Below are positions 44,955-55,730 of a DNA stretch of 64,000 nucleotides, piece by piece. Position 1 is the stretch's first letter; every line of letters starts with the position of its first letter. Source of the DNA: Leptodactylus fallax (Eukaryota > Chordata > Amphibia > Anura > Leptodactylidae); the NCBI GenBank assembly GCA_947044405.1, contig CAMRHE010000205.1, forward strand, positions 1,860,001 through 1,924,000, written 5' to 3'. The notes under the pieces are model-generated. The model was not told the origin of the DNA. It was given only the letters and a program-made list of their open reading frames with translations, and ran no database searches. Both the position numbers and the translations under genes were made by a program.

Positions 44955-45740
44955 TGTTTTTTTATTGACAATCAGTTGTCATCAAATATACATATGTATT
45001 GTGTCACATCGCAAACTGAGTTACAATACACAATAAATATTACGTTCATCCTCCATAGTATACAGCAAGGAAATGGAAAAACATCCTACACTATACACAA
45101 CACCCTATGCTAGCATACAATAAACTGTCAGTACAAAAAATGTAAATACAACAAAGACATTCAGACATGTGATGGGATGGGGGACAGGAAAGAGGGTGGG
45201 GGGGATAAGCACAGGCCGAAGCTTTATTGAGATACACACATGAGGAGAGGGTGGGGAAGGAGAGGGGTATCAGTCCTCTTCTTTCTCTTTGCCATTCAGG
45301 CTATACAAGATGGAATAGTCCTGTTACAAACTGTGAAACACCCTGCAACAATCCTGTATGGAGACACTCTCTCTTCGCAAAATGAGTCTATTTCTGGCAA
45401 ACCAGATAGCATCCTTAAAACAGTTCATAAGGCGCCAGGATTCCAGAATCTTACTCTCTCTGTGGATCCCAAGAAATAATCCATAAAATACGGAGTGGTA
45501 TGAAAGGCTGTTCTTGGGTACTGAATCCTCAAGTCCATCTTCCAACAGGCCCTGAGCAAAAGGGCACTCCCAGAAGAGATGAAGTAATGTTTCCTCCCAG
45601 AGGGGGCACCTGGGGCAGTACCTTCTCTTGCTCAAGTTGCAGGTATATATGAATAACCGGAAGAGCAGACTCCCCCCTGAATACCCACCCACAACATATC
45701 CTTGCGCCCGTTGGCCAGCAGACTTGGAGAAACCAACACC
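44955..45740 (-). mobile_element. Element C copy 1: Tx1-like LINE 3' fragment, third family
   Basis: The 3' end, on the minus strand, is GACAACTGATTGTCAATAAA followed by seven A. It has a 3' UTR of about 370 bases including the box CAGGCCGAAGCTTTATTGA (near 45220) shared with element A. The ORF2 C-terminal part lies at 45324-45740. It is 5'-truncated near 45740. It is clearly diverged from A (about 60-65 percent protein identity by eye), so it is a separate, older family. Confidence 0.75.
45324..45740 (-). pseudogene. C1 ORF2 C-terminal fragment
   Basis: The translation includes LSKRRYCPRCPLWEETLLHL and FWECPFAQGLL, the terminal Cys/His knuckle seen in A ORF2, then HSVFYGLFLGIHRESKILES and CFKDAIWFARNRLILRRESV, matching the A ORF2 C-terminus in order. 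The open frame extends upstream to 45851, but the residues before about 45735 come from the flanking promoter-like sequence and are not part of the element. No RT catalytic motif is retained. Confidence 0.75.
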
Positions 45741-45846
45741 AAGCCGCTCAACCTTCAAGAGCACAAAACACACTCTATATTTAAGATAGGTTGTCCTCAT
45801 AGAGACAACCTCAGTGCAACATTCATTTAATTTAAGGAGAACCTCA

Positions 45847-45875
45847 GGCAATGCATTATGGGAATGTACGCAAAT
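45847..45875 (-). promoter_or_regulatory. snRNA-type distal element upstream of C1
   Basis: On the minus strand an octamer-like ATTTGCGT (45868-45875) is followed by TTCCCATAATGCATTGCC (45847-45864), 17 of 18 Staf positions. CTCCTTAAATTAAATGAATG, a PSE-like GCACTGAGGTTGTC and a TATA-like TTAAATATAG (about 45776-45785) follow. The C1 truncation point lies about 35 bases after the TATA-like box. It is homologous to the 44.48-kb module. Confidence 0.55.
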
Positions 45876-46022
45876 TAGAACAGATTTAATGCATTACCTA
45901 GAAGAAATGACAAAGGAGAGGACGTGCACCACGAGGCTGGGGCCACCGACTCCTACTATAACACACCCTTCTTGCACTTATTGTACTAAACTGTACAAAG
46001 AGCTTCATATTTATTTTTTTTT

Positions 46023-46565
46023 TTTAAATTGAAAATTCCTTTATTAACAATCAGTTGTCAGCAAACATACAATTTGCGGAGACGCAATACACAATAGCAA
46101 AATACAAACGGCATACATAGCATGACAGTACAATATACAGTACAAGATATCCTACAATAACATCCGTCTATGCTCAACATTATATATAAACACTCAACAA
46201 AGCATCAGAGAAGTGATGGAGAGGAGGAAATCTCAGGCCCAAAGCTTTATTGAGGGACAACACACAAGAGAAGAGACGGGGGAGGAGAGAGTGGGGAGAG
46301 GGGGGTTAGTCCTCTGCTGCTTCTTCTTGACTTTCAGGCTGTCCAGGATGGAACAGTCTCTGAGCAGGCTGTGGATAAGCCTGTGACAGTCATGGATGGA
46401 GACTCTCTCTCTTCTTAACACAAGGCAATTCCCGGCAAACCTGAAAGAAACGGCAAAACTTGACATTTGTCATTACACCAGCACAAGTTTGCATCTCTAA
46501 GCTTCTCTCACAGCTCCTCATTTTCTATCAGGGCACAGCACGGCTTTCAGGAGCCACTTCACGTT
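46023..46565 (-). mobile_element. Element C copy 2: internally deleted Tx1-like fragment
   Basis: The 3' end GACAACTGATTGTTAATAAA plus A run lies at 46023-46060. The 3' UTR carries the CAGGCCCAAAGCTTTATTGA box near 46235. The ORF2 C-terminal piece RRERVSIHDCHRLIHSL (46330-46440) follows. The next similarity, 46450-46565, matches the endonuclease region of element A (the CTCCTCATTTTCTATCAGG segment). Most of ORF2 is therefore missing. Confidence 0.6.
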
Positions 46566-47097
46566 CATGGAAACTCTTTCACAAAGTTCAGTCTGCTTGA
46601 AAAAAATCTAGATCATTTTTTTGTACTGACCAACTCAGTAGAACCAAGGTGAGCGGCTGGCACCTCCTCTTCTTGACGTCTGCTGGCCGTCCACGCCTGT
46701 GCAAGGGTCCTATCCGGAGGCCACAACAAATAGGATCAGTCCACGATAACACAGCAGGATGCTGGGGAACTCTGATAGTCCAATCCTGGGACTAAAGGAA
46801 GACAAGAGAGACAGAGGCTCTCAGAACAAGGAAGACTGGGAATGGAGGGTGGCTGAGGCCCTGGATCACTGCCTCTGACAAGGCATGTGAGAAGAGGACA
46901 GCTGGACAGAACCTGACGTCTGAACCAGACAGGAACATAACTGAACCAAGGTCATATAAAGAGCTCATTAAATCCATCTCCTCAAGAGGGGATGCCAGAA
47001 TGGTTCGGAGAGGTCCAACTGGCTCAGAGGAAGAGACACAGGAACCAGTGTTTTGGTGCATCGGAAAGTGAGACAGATTTATGAAGGTACGTAAGAC
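46566..47097. other. No gene seen
   Basis: No ORF with recognisable motifs. Nothing diagnostic of a repeat family could be assigned by eye. Confidence 0.4.
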
Positions 47098-47256
47098 AGA
47101 TTTAGATAAATAAATATGTCTATATAAATATAATATAAATAAATATGTCTATACACATATAATATAAATAAATATGTTCATATAAATAAATATAATCTAA
47201 ATAAATAAATATATATATATCTATATAAATAAATATAATATAAATAAATATATCTA
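47098..47256. repeat. AT-rich tandem repeat
   Basis: Repeats of about 20-30 bases built from TATAAATAAATATGTC. The frame across it yields only Ile/Tyr-rich nonsense. Confidence 0.75.
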
Positions 47257-47904
47257 AAACTTCAAGCGGGATTGCCAAGTTCGATAATACTGATAAATGT
47301 GTCCCATAATGATATAACATCCCCTATCGGACATTCAGTAATGGGACTGCTCCTTTTAATACACAGCGGGTATGCTCAGTAGCAGTGAATGTGCACTCAC
47401 TTTCCGAACCCATTTTCCACCCAGGAACTTATTGCAGAGGGAACATTTAGGAGATTTGTTCTTGTCACATAAGTAAAAGTACAACTGGATTTAGTGCAGC
47501 TCCCACGCCCTCTTCTGGTGTATGTGGTTGCCTGCAGGACAGAAATAAAATTTATCTATCCGACAATATAAAAAAAAAAAAAAAAAAAAAAAACAAGAAT
47601 GTAAACAGAAATTATAGGGCAAAATAGTAAAACTCAGAATGGGACCTGAGCGTCACCAAACTTTTGTTACAGTTAACCTTTCTATTACCTTTATAATATA
47701 TCTGTAAAAGAGAGCTGGTTTTCTTACTTTGGGAGTTCTGGGCCCCATAACGGTCACATGCTTGCTTCTATGGTAGGTGCACAACTCAAGAGAGTCTCTA
47801 TATGATAATACATAACTGAAGAAATGCCAGGACTCACCAATGTAATAACGCAGGAGGGTCAGATCTCTGAGACTGAACTGTAAAACCATAAAGTGTAAGT
47901 TTGC
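47257..47904. other. No gene seen; A26 tract
   Basis: Apart from a run of about 26 A at 47570-47593, which may be the tail of an old retrocopy on the plus strand, nothing is recognised. Confidence 0.4.
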
Positions 47905-48235
47905 AGCACTGGATATCCACAGGATAGGCCATCAGTATACGACACCCAGACCCCATACAGATGAGCTGCTCTGGCAGCCTCCAGGTGCTAGAAGCCACTA
48001 GTGGACAAGGAGCGCATGCACCGTGTCCAGAGCATAGGGATGATTCAGGGGAGTTGCAAAACCATTCCTATTACTTGAGTAGGAGCAAGTTCTCCACATC
48101 CACTAGCAGCTTCCGGAACCTTCTAGCTGATCTGTGCAGGGTCTGGGTACCCACATATCACATACTGATGACCTATCCTGTGCATAGGTCTTCAGTATGA
48201 AAAACCAATCTGGGGCCGGACAACCCCTTTAATAA
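47905..48235. mobile_element. MITE related to a common TTAA-type family
   Basis: The right end reads GGCCGGACAACCCCTTTAA. Internal GATGACCTATCCTGTGCATAGG near the right pairs with GGATATCCACAGGATAGGCC near the left. A partial relative, with GGTCCGACACCCGAGACGCC, is at 61080-61190. It is probably an old nonautonomous DNA transposon. Confidence 0.6.
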
Positions 48236-49470
48236 CTATTCTGCAAATCATGGAGCACTCACAGAAACCAGTCCTTTCTTCTCTAGCTTTGCCCACACCA
48301 GGTAATAGCTCTTTTCAGTCACACTCAGAAGTTACTAGCTCTCACTTATCTTCTTGTTAATCTCAGACTGGTGTAAGTGAGGCACCTCTTGTTGTACTTC
48401 CAGGTATATGTTGTAATAGCAGAGAAGATAAGCAGATCTAGAAAATAAAGGTTTGTCTTAGATTATATATTACAGTCAGAGGTGTAACTAGCAAAGAAGG
48501 GGCCCCACAGCAAAAATGGGCCCTCCCCATCAGTTCCAAGTTCTGCTTGAAATTTGCTTCCCATACATTTCATGGGAGGCAGGGGCAGAAGAAACGTCCT
48601 GCTTGTTCTTCAGGTGGATTCTGCCTGAAACTCTCATTGTAAAGAATGGGAGGCAGATTTTCAGAATCAGCATCAAAATCAGGTTCTAAAATATGCTTTA
48701 AATTTCTGAAGCACAAATTTTCTGCCTGGCAAATTCAGAGTAATTTTCTCCATGTCAGCCATGGCTGAATTTGGAGCGGATTCTGCCTGAAACCAGCCTC
48801 CATTCATTTCAATGGGAGAGGGCAGAAAAAATAAGCTTCATCTTCAAGAGCGAGAGCAATTTGTACACTCCCAGGCCTGACATTGCAATAACACTCTTTA
48901 GATCTGCATCACACATTTCCCATAATGGTATCAATGAAATATATAGCATGTTATGCAAAAAAAGAGTCCTCACACAAAATTTAGGGGTGTCACAATATGG
49001 TGATGCAAATACATTTTTACTGAATCTAAAGATTAAAACCTATATCAATTTGATATCACCGTAATCCTACTGACCCACACAATATAGGTAACATGTCATT
49101 TTCACTGATCAGTAAACACCATAGAAATTAATCCCACAAGAAAATGAGGCAATTGAGCTTTTATTTATTTTTTTATAATTCCACCCCAATTTTTTCCAGC
49201 TTCCCAGTACATTGCACAGAATATTTAATGGTGCTATTATGAGGTACAATTTGTACTGTAAAAGAATAAGCACTCACATGACACATGAAAAATAATAAAG
49301 TTAAGCAAGGTGAGGAGTAAAAATTAAAAACAAAGCCCCATTGTGGGCAGCTAACCTGTCCTCTTTTCTAACTTTCTGACCAACTCTTACCTGGCCATCT
49401 CTTATCCCACCTCTACTTATCTTACCTACTCCCTTTCCCAGCGCATGACTTGATCCTCCTTTCTCTCCTC
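48236..49470. repeat. Gene-free stretch of dispersed repeat fragments
   Basis: 48480-48545 begins CAGAGGTGTAACTAG, like the end of the hAT-type element at 50060. 48545-48830 contains several GATTCTGCCTGAAAC motifs. 49165-49260 is the reverse complement of part of the TTAA element (TGTACAATGTACTGG region). No coding frame is recognised. Confidence 0.5.
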
Positions 49471-50059
49471 ACTCCTCTTCTCCCCCCAAATGGCAGACGT
49501 ATACATGTCATGATTTCACATTAAAAGACTCAACACACCTGAAAAATGTTCCCAAATTCTCTCTGATGCGCACAAATGCAAAGCTCATATTCTGTGCCTT
49601 CAAGACACCCATTTCTTTGCACCCTGCGTTCCTGTAATCAAGAAGCGTTATTACCCCACTTGGGTACACAGCAGTGCGAAGGGCAAAACCAAAGGGGTAG
49701 ATATCTTCTTCCACAAGAGACTCTCTCTTAATATAATAAACTCCCTCTCAGATCCCAGTGCTTGTTATCTCTTTGTGGTCTGTGAACTCTATGGGGTCAC
49801 TTACACAATTACCATTATCTATTCCCTCAACATCGGGCAGATTCCCTTTCTCCTCTCCAAGCTTCAAACACTCCAATCCTTCACTCAATGAAACCTTATC
49901 CTCTGAGGCGACCCTTAATTGACTACTCCTAGGGAAAATCTCACATTTCCTATGCTGCTCTTAACAAACTGCGTAAAGTTCTATATTCCATGCTGCTGTG
50001 TGACACTTGGCGTATTTTATATCCAGATACAAAAGACTTTTTTCTCTTTTTTCTCCAAT

Positions 50060-51183
50060 CAGGGGCGTAAATATCGGGGTAGCAGCAGTAGCGGCTGCCA
50101 CAGGGCCCGGGACATTAGGGGCTCCGGAGCCCTGTGGCAGCCGCTACCGCGAACCCCACAAACCAGTGGCATAGCGAACGGACCCCGCTGGAGATGATAG
50201 CGGTCGTGGAACACCTGGTTCCCCGACCGCTATACATACTGTTATAGGAAAGGTGCCCTGGCATATTGCAGGCCCCTCCCCAATAGATGGCAGCCCAGAG
50301 GAGGTGACTGAAAATAATAAACACATATTCTCACCTCTCCAGGGCACAGCGTTCTCTCTGACGCTCTTCCGTCATGTGACTTAGGCCTGTGATTAGGCCC
50401 CAGCGGTCACATGGGGCGCAGCCGCATAATGACGTCAGTGCGCCCCCCATGTGACCGCTGAGGCCCAATCACAGGCGTCAGTGATGACGGAAGTGGGCCT
50501 GAAGACGCTGAAGACGGCAGGATGGAGCGAGGATGCCAAGGAAAGGTAAGGCAAGGTGAGTATGAATGTTTGTTATTTTTAATCACCTTCCCTGAGCCTC
50601 CGATTATTATACTCTGGGAACCCCAAAGTATAATAATAGCACCGAAGCAGAGGGGGGCTGTTGGGAGCTTATAATACTGTGTGTGGGCCACTGTGGAGCA
50701 TATAACACTGTGTGGGGGCCACTGCAGAGCATATACTACTGGGTGGGGGCCACTGTAGAGCATATAATACTGGGTGGGGGCCACTGTGGGGGGCATATAA
50801 TACTGGGTGGGGACCACTGTAGGGAGCATATAATACTGGGTGGGACCCACAATGGGGGGCATATAATACTGGGTGGGACCCACAATGGGGGGCATATAAT
50901 ACTGGGTGGGGAACACTGTATGGAGCATATTATACTGTGTGGTGCCACTGTGGGTATCATATTATATACTGTATGTGGGGGGAGCAACGTAGAGCATATA
51001 ATGCTGTATGGTGGCCACTGTGGAGCATATAATGATGTGTGGGGGCCACTGTTGAGCATATAATACTATCTGGGGCCACTGTTGAGCATATTTTACTGTT
51101 TGGTGGACCCGTAACCGGTTCGGGGGGAGGGCCCTATGTCAAATGTTCGCCTTGGGGCCCAGCCATTCCTAGTTACGCCACTG
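50060..51183. mobile_element. hAT-like nonautonomous element with internal minisatellite
   Basis: The 1124-bp element ends in CAGGGGCGTAAATA on the left and TAGTTACGCCACTG on the right (inverted repeats with two mismatches). It is flanked by a perfect 8-bp duplication TCTCCAAT (50052-50059 and 51184-51191) inside the L1-like ORF. An internal palindromic CCACAGGGC/GCCCTGTGG pair lies near 50098-50133. The core GTGACTGAAAATAATAAACA lies near 50300, and about 13 units of a 31-bp minisatellite lie at 50670-51100. No transposase is present. Confidence 0.9.
50670..51100. repeat. 31-bp minisatellite inside the hAT-like element
   Basis: Units carry GCATATAATACTGGGTGGG and GGCCACTGT with drift. It is related to the unit at 30926-31058 and 53470-54770, where GTGTGCAGGGGCCGCTATGG replaces part of it. 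Frames crossing it on both strands give repeat-encoded peptides only. Confidence 0.85.
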
Positions 51184-51915
51184 TCTCCAATGCCCAAATC
51201 TCATACAGCAGACTGGACTATGTTTTTATCCCCACGCTCTCCTTCCACAAGTGACTGCAGCTGGAATAGGAAATATTCTTCTCTCTGATCACGCGCCTGT
51301 TTACAGCAGCCTCCGCCACCCAACTAAACGTCCTAATACCTGGAGACTGAACAGATCTCTGCTTTTGGATGCTCAATGTCTGACAGATCTCAAACAATCC
51401 ATAACTCTCTTTGAACAAGATCACTTGCAGGACACTACTTCCCCACCCAACCAATGGAAGACCTTGAAATGTGTTCTGCGAGGGGTCCTCATAAATCACA
51501 GAGCTCGGCTCAAACGAGAAGCTGGTCTAAAATGAAAATCTCTCCTCCAGTCTTTACATACTCTGGAGGCACAGCATGAACAACCTCTTCAGCATACTAC
51601 CCTCATGTCATGTTCCTCAAACAACCCTCTGGACAGGTGTCAGATCTTATTCCCGACATCTCATCAGCTTTTTGAGACTACTCCCTCCTCCACATACCCT
51701 CAATCAGAGACCGGACTAGCTGCTCCCCCTCTCTCAATACACCGCACTGCCTTCCCTATCGACGGACAACGACGCTCAATTAGACACCCCATTCTCTTCA
51801 CAGGAATTGGAACTAGGGATTTGTAACCTTCCCTTGGACAAAAGCCCAGGCCCGGGTGGCTTTACTGCTCGCTTTTAGAAGACCCTGAGATCTGAACTAA
51901 ACCCCCTCCTGCTTA

Positions 51916-52660
51916 ACCCCTTCCCGTCGGAGGAATTTTTCGATTTTTGTTTTTGACTCTCCCCCTTCCAAACCCCATAACTTTTTTATTTGTCTGCTCT
52001 CAGGGCCATATGAGGTCTTAATGTTTGCAGAACAAATTGTTGTTCATGATGCTACCATTTATTATTCTGTACAATGTACTGGGAAGCTAGAAAAAAATTC
52101 AGAATGGGGTGGATTTGAAGAAAAAGTGCATTTGTGCGACTTTCTTACGGGCTTCGTTTTTACGGCGTTCACTGTGCAGCCAAAATGACATGTTACCTGT
52201 ATTCTATGTTTTGGTAAGATTCTGGGGATACCAAATTTATATGGTTTTATTTACATTTTAACCCCTTACCACAAATCCAAAACTGTGCAAAAATATTTTT
52301 TTTTTCTAAAAGTTGCCATATTTTGACACCCGTAACTTTTTTATACTTCCATGTATGGGAATGCATAGGGCGTCTTTTTTTGCGGGACCAGGTGTACTTT
52401 TTAGTTATTCCATTTTGGGGAAATGCTATTGCATTGATCACTTTTTATTCAAATTTTTATCAGAGGCAAAACAGTATATGCAATAGAAAGATACTAAAGA
52501 CAAGCCTGGGAGCCTTGCTCCGGGTGCTGTAGATCCCTGGTAAAATGTGGGCACTGATCACAGGCATTAGCCCCGGGTCTCTACTGCGGGTCTCCTGAGC
52601 AGCCGCCATATTTAAATACCCAAAATCTGCCATACTATTACTGCGGATGTTGGGAAGGGG
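51916..52660. mobile_element. TTAA-flanked nonautonomous DNA element, short form
   Basis: 745 bp with the same termini (CCCCTTCCCG) and subterminal sequence as 40618-41845 but internally deleted. TTAA lies at 51912-51915 and 52661-52664. It is inserted into the L1-like ORF2. Confidence 0.85.
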
Positions 52661-53000
52661 TTAAAGCTTTCCATGCAGTATCGGCCCGACCCTCCCTTCC
52701 CTTCTTTCTTCCTCCATGCACACATCACAGTCCTCCCAAAGGAGGGGAAAGATCTTCAACTTTGCTCTAGCTATAGGCCTATATCCTTGGTTAACACTGA
52801 CACAAAATTATTTGCTAAACTCATTGCCAACAGACTGAGTATCCACATGACCAATTTTATACACTCTGACCAAGTTGGCTTCATCCCACAAAAGGAGGCT
52901 CAGGATAACAATCTGAAAGCTTTCTTCGCTATCCATCCACCAGGGGATGGCAACCCCCGGCATGCATGCCAAGAGTGGCACGTGAGGCTTATTTCCCTGG

Positions 53001-53450
53001 CACGGGCAGCGGAGTCATTGCCCAGCTGTTTCGATAGGACCAAACACAGTTGAAACTTAACTACTATTATTATACTGTGGTGTCTCTTCAGACCCCAAAG
53101 TATAATAAGCAGAGGCTCAGGAGAGGTGATGAAACATAAAAAAACATTGTTACTCTCCTTCCCTGCGCTCCGCGGTGGCTCTGTGCTCTGCAGGCGCTTC
53201 TGCCTGAAGTGGGCCTCAGGTGTCACATTCGGCGTCATTACACATAATGACGCCGACGTGACCCCTGAGATCCAATCAGCGGTCGCTGACTTCAGGCAGA
53301 AGCACCGAAGAGAACAGAGCCGCTCAGGAGCACAGGGAAGGTGAGCAACATAGTTTTTTATGTTTTATCACCTCTGTTGGTCCTCCACTTATTATACTCT
53401 GGAGTCTGAAGAGACCCCAAAGTATAATAATAGCTACTGAGTGTCAAAAA
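53001..53450. mobile_element. Foldback repeat with AGTATAATAAT ends
   Basis: 53067-53434 has diverged inverted arms. The left arm has TTCAGACCCCAAAGTATAAT, GGAGAGGTGATGAAACAT and TTACTCTCCTTCCC; the right arm is the near reverse complement. It contains a GACGTGACC/GGTGTCACATTCGGCGTC centre. It is related to the cores at 43570 and 50290. The adjacent minisatellite makes the same core-plus-array pairing as in the hAT-like element. Confidence 0.7.
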
Positions 53451-54271
53451 TTGGAATATTATAAAAGTTGGAATATTATACTGTGTGCAGGGGCCACTAT
53501 GGGACATAATACCGTGTGCAGGGCCCGCTATGGGATATTATGCTGTGTGCAGAGGCTGCTATTGGGACATAATATCGTGTGCAGGGGCCGCTATGGGATA
53601 TTATACTGTGTGCAGAGGCTGCTATGGGACATAATACCGTGTGCAGAGGCCGCTATGGGATATAATACCGTGGGCAGAGGCCGTTATGGGACATGATACT
53701 GTGTGCAGGGGCTGCTATGGCTGTGGGACATAATGCCGTGTGCAGGGGCTGCTATGAGAGATAATACCTTGTGCAGACGCCGCTATGAGACATAATACCC
53801 TGTGCAGGGGCCGCTATGAGACATAATACCGTGTGCAGTGGCCGCTATGGGATATAATACCGTGTGAAGAGACCGCTATAGGACATAATACCGTGTGCAG
53901 GGGCCGCTATGGGAAATGATACTGTGTGCAGGGACTGCTATGAGACATAATACCGTGTGCAGGGGCTGCTATGAGACATAATACCGTGTGCAGGGGCTGC
54001 TATGGCTGTGGGACATAATGCCGTGTGCAGGGGCCACTATGGGATATAATACCGTGTGCAGAGGCAGTTATGGGATATAATACCGTGTGCAGGGGCCTCT
54101 ATGGTACATAATACAGTGTGCAGGGGCCGCTATGAGATATAATAACGTGTGCAGGGGACGCTATGGCTGTGGGACATAATGTCGTGTGCAGAGGCCGCTA
54201 TGGGATATAATACCGTGTGCAGAGGCCGCTATGGGATATAATACCATGTGCAGAGGCTTCTATGGGATATA
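53451..54271. repeat. 31-bp minisatellite array, large
   Basis: About 26 diverged units of GACATAATACCGTGTGCAGG followed by GGCCGCTATGG. Some units carry an extra GGCTGTGG. It continues after the MITE at 54639-54770. Confidence 0.9.
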
Positions 54272-54636
54272 CAGGTGCATCTCCATAAATTAGAATATCT
54301 TTGAAACGTCTATTTATTTCAGTAATTAAATTAAAAAAGTGACCTCCTATATTTTCTAGATTCTTTACACACAGAGTGTTCTATTTCTGTAAATGTTGAT
54401 GATGGATTACAGGTAATGAAAACCCAAATCTAAGAAAATTTGAATATTGTAAAAAAGTTCAGTATTGTAAATTCAGCGTGTCACCTGCCAAGGTTTCCTA
54501 AACCTTTAAATGGTCCCTCAGTCTGGTTCAGTAGGACACACTATCATGGAAGACTGATGATTATATGAATTGAATTACTGAATTACTAAAATGAATGAAC
54601 GTTCCAAAGATATTCTAATTTATTGAGATGCACCTG
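54272..54636. mobile_element. Tc1/mariner-type MITE inserted in the minisatellite
   Basis: The 365-bp element has ends CAGGTGCATCTCCATAAATT and the near reverse complement (CTAATTTATTGAGATGCACC), flanked by TA on both sides (54270-54271, 54637-54638). The TA came from the array motif GATATAATACC. No coding capacity. Confidence 0.9.
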
Positions 54637-54770
54637 TAATACCGTGTGCAGAGGCCGCTATGGTACATAATACCGTGTGCAGAGGCCGCTATGGGACATA
54701 ATACTGTGTGCAGAGGCCGCTATGGGACATAATACCATATGCAGGAGCCGCTATGGGACATTATTCTGTA
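54637..54770. repeat. 31-bp minisatellite array, continuation
   Basis: Four further units after the MITE, in the same orientation and phase as 53451-54271. Confidence 0.9.
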
Positions 54771-55187
54771 TTAAGGATGTGTTTTTGCACAGAAAACACA
54801 GGCATTTTTTTTTTGTGTGTGAAAAAATGCACCATGTGAACACAGTTTTACATCGAAGTAAAAGTTCCAGTGGTCTAAGAATATAGCTGCATCCAGATAC
54901 ATAGTGTGTTTCCACCATAAGGATGCTGCCATATGGACACATACGTTTACCACTAATTGGGCGCTGCACATGTACTTTCATTGCTTGTAATCGAAAAGTA
55001 CAGGTGCGTCTCAGGAAATAGCAGTAAACACATGTGTCCTAAAGCATCTGGTGGCAGCACTTCTGTGTTATGGTTTGTGGTATATGACTAGAGATGAGGC
55101 GAATTTTAAAAAAATTTGATTGGGCCGATTCGCCGAATTTTCTGTAACGATTCTATTCGATCCGAATTAATTTGCGGCGAATAACAT
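54771..55187. other. No gene seen
   Basis: 55095-55180 contains GATTCGCCGAATTTTCTGTAA and related motifs of a dispersed repeat. Nothing else is recognised. Confidence 0.4.
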
Positions 55188-55730
55188 TAACCCCTTCCCG
55201 ACATCTGCCCTAATAGTACGGATCACAGCAGAAGCACCCTGCTTTGCGGGTGTCAGCCATATGTAACGATTGACACTGTCCTCTAAAACCCTGGTTGGAG
55301 TTGAGCTACGATCGCGGGTGTTAACCCCTGATATGCCGTGGTCAAACATGACCGCGGCATCTCAGGGGTTTTATTATATATTGGGGTCCAGATCACCCCC
55401 CCCCCCCCCACACGACGTTTTCGGGGGGTGCGCCTGCTCCTATTCAGCAGCCCAGGGTCTGACCAGTGACCCTGGGTCTGCCCCATCGCTGTCCCTCCAC
55501 ATACCTGGTTGATCCTGCCTTGAATGGAGACTGTCAGACTATGCGTCTGCACGGGCTGACAGCCTCCTATACACTGCAATACAGGTGTATTGCAGTGTAT
55601 ACCTATTGAAGCAGCGATCAGAATATTGCTGCTTCAATCCCCTATAGGGACAAAAAGAAAAAATTTAAAAAAAAAGTAAAAAAAAAAAAAAAAATTATTT
55701 TTAATCACCTCCCCTGGCCTGGCATCTAAT
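55188..55730. mobile_element. TTAA-type element, left-end fragment, with A-rich tail
   Basis: ATTAACCCCTTCCCGACATC at 55188 matches the left end of 40618-41845 and continues through TAATAGTACGG. No matching right end was found. 55640-55695 is an A-rich run. A C run lies at 55397-55410. Confidence 0.6.

Larger units (their letters stand above)
49480..53000 (+). pseudogene. L1-like ORF2 remnant, split by two transposons
   Basis: The plus-strand translation shows an L1-type endonuclease: ILCLQDTHFF and KGVDIFFHKRLSLNIINSLSD (49590-49745), then YLFVVCELYGVTYTITIIYS (49765-49825). SRLDYVFIPTLSFHK and LLSDHAPVYSSL follow at 51200-51310. RT blocks come after the second insertion: HITVLPKEGKDLQLCSSYRP, ISLVNTDTKLFAKLIANRLS and DQVGFIPQKEAQDN (52730-52910). 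The hAT-like element at 50060-51183 and the TTAA element at 51916-52660 interrupt it, and there are many stops. This is an L1-clade element distinct from A, B and C. Confidence 0.75.

Noticed and set aside
44930..44960. Similarity of the C1 3' flank to U6 snRNA (AAAATTGG)
   Set aside because: Only about nine bases match and the following sequence fits tRNA-Leu better. The GTGCTC after the TATA-like box at 45.77 kb is also too short to count.
50407..51063. His/Tyr/Ile-rich frames on both strands
   Set aside because: They are encoded by the minisatellite unit within the hAT-like element.
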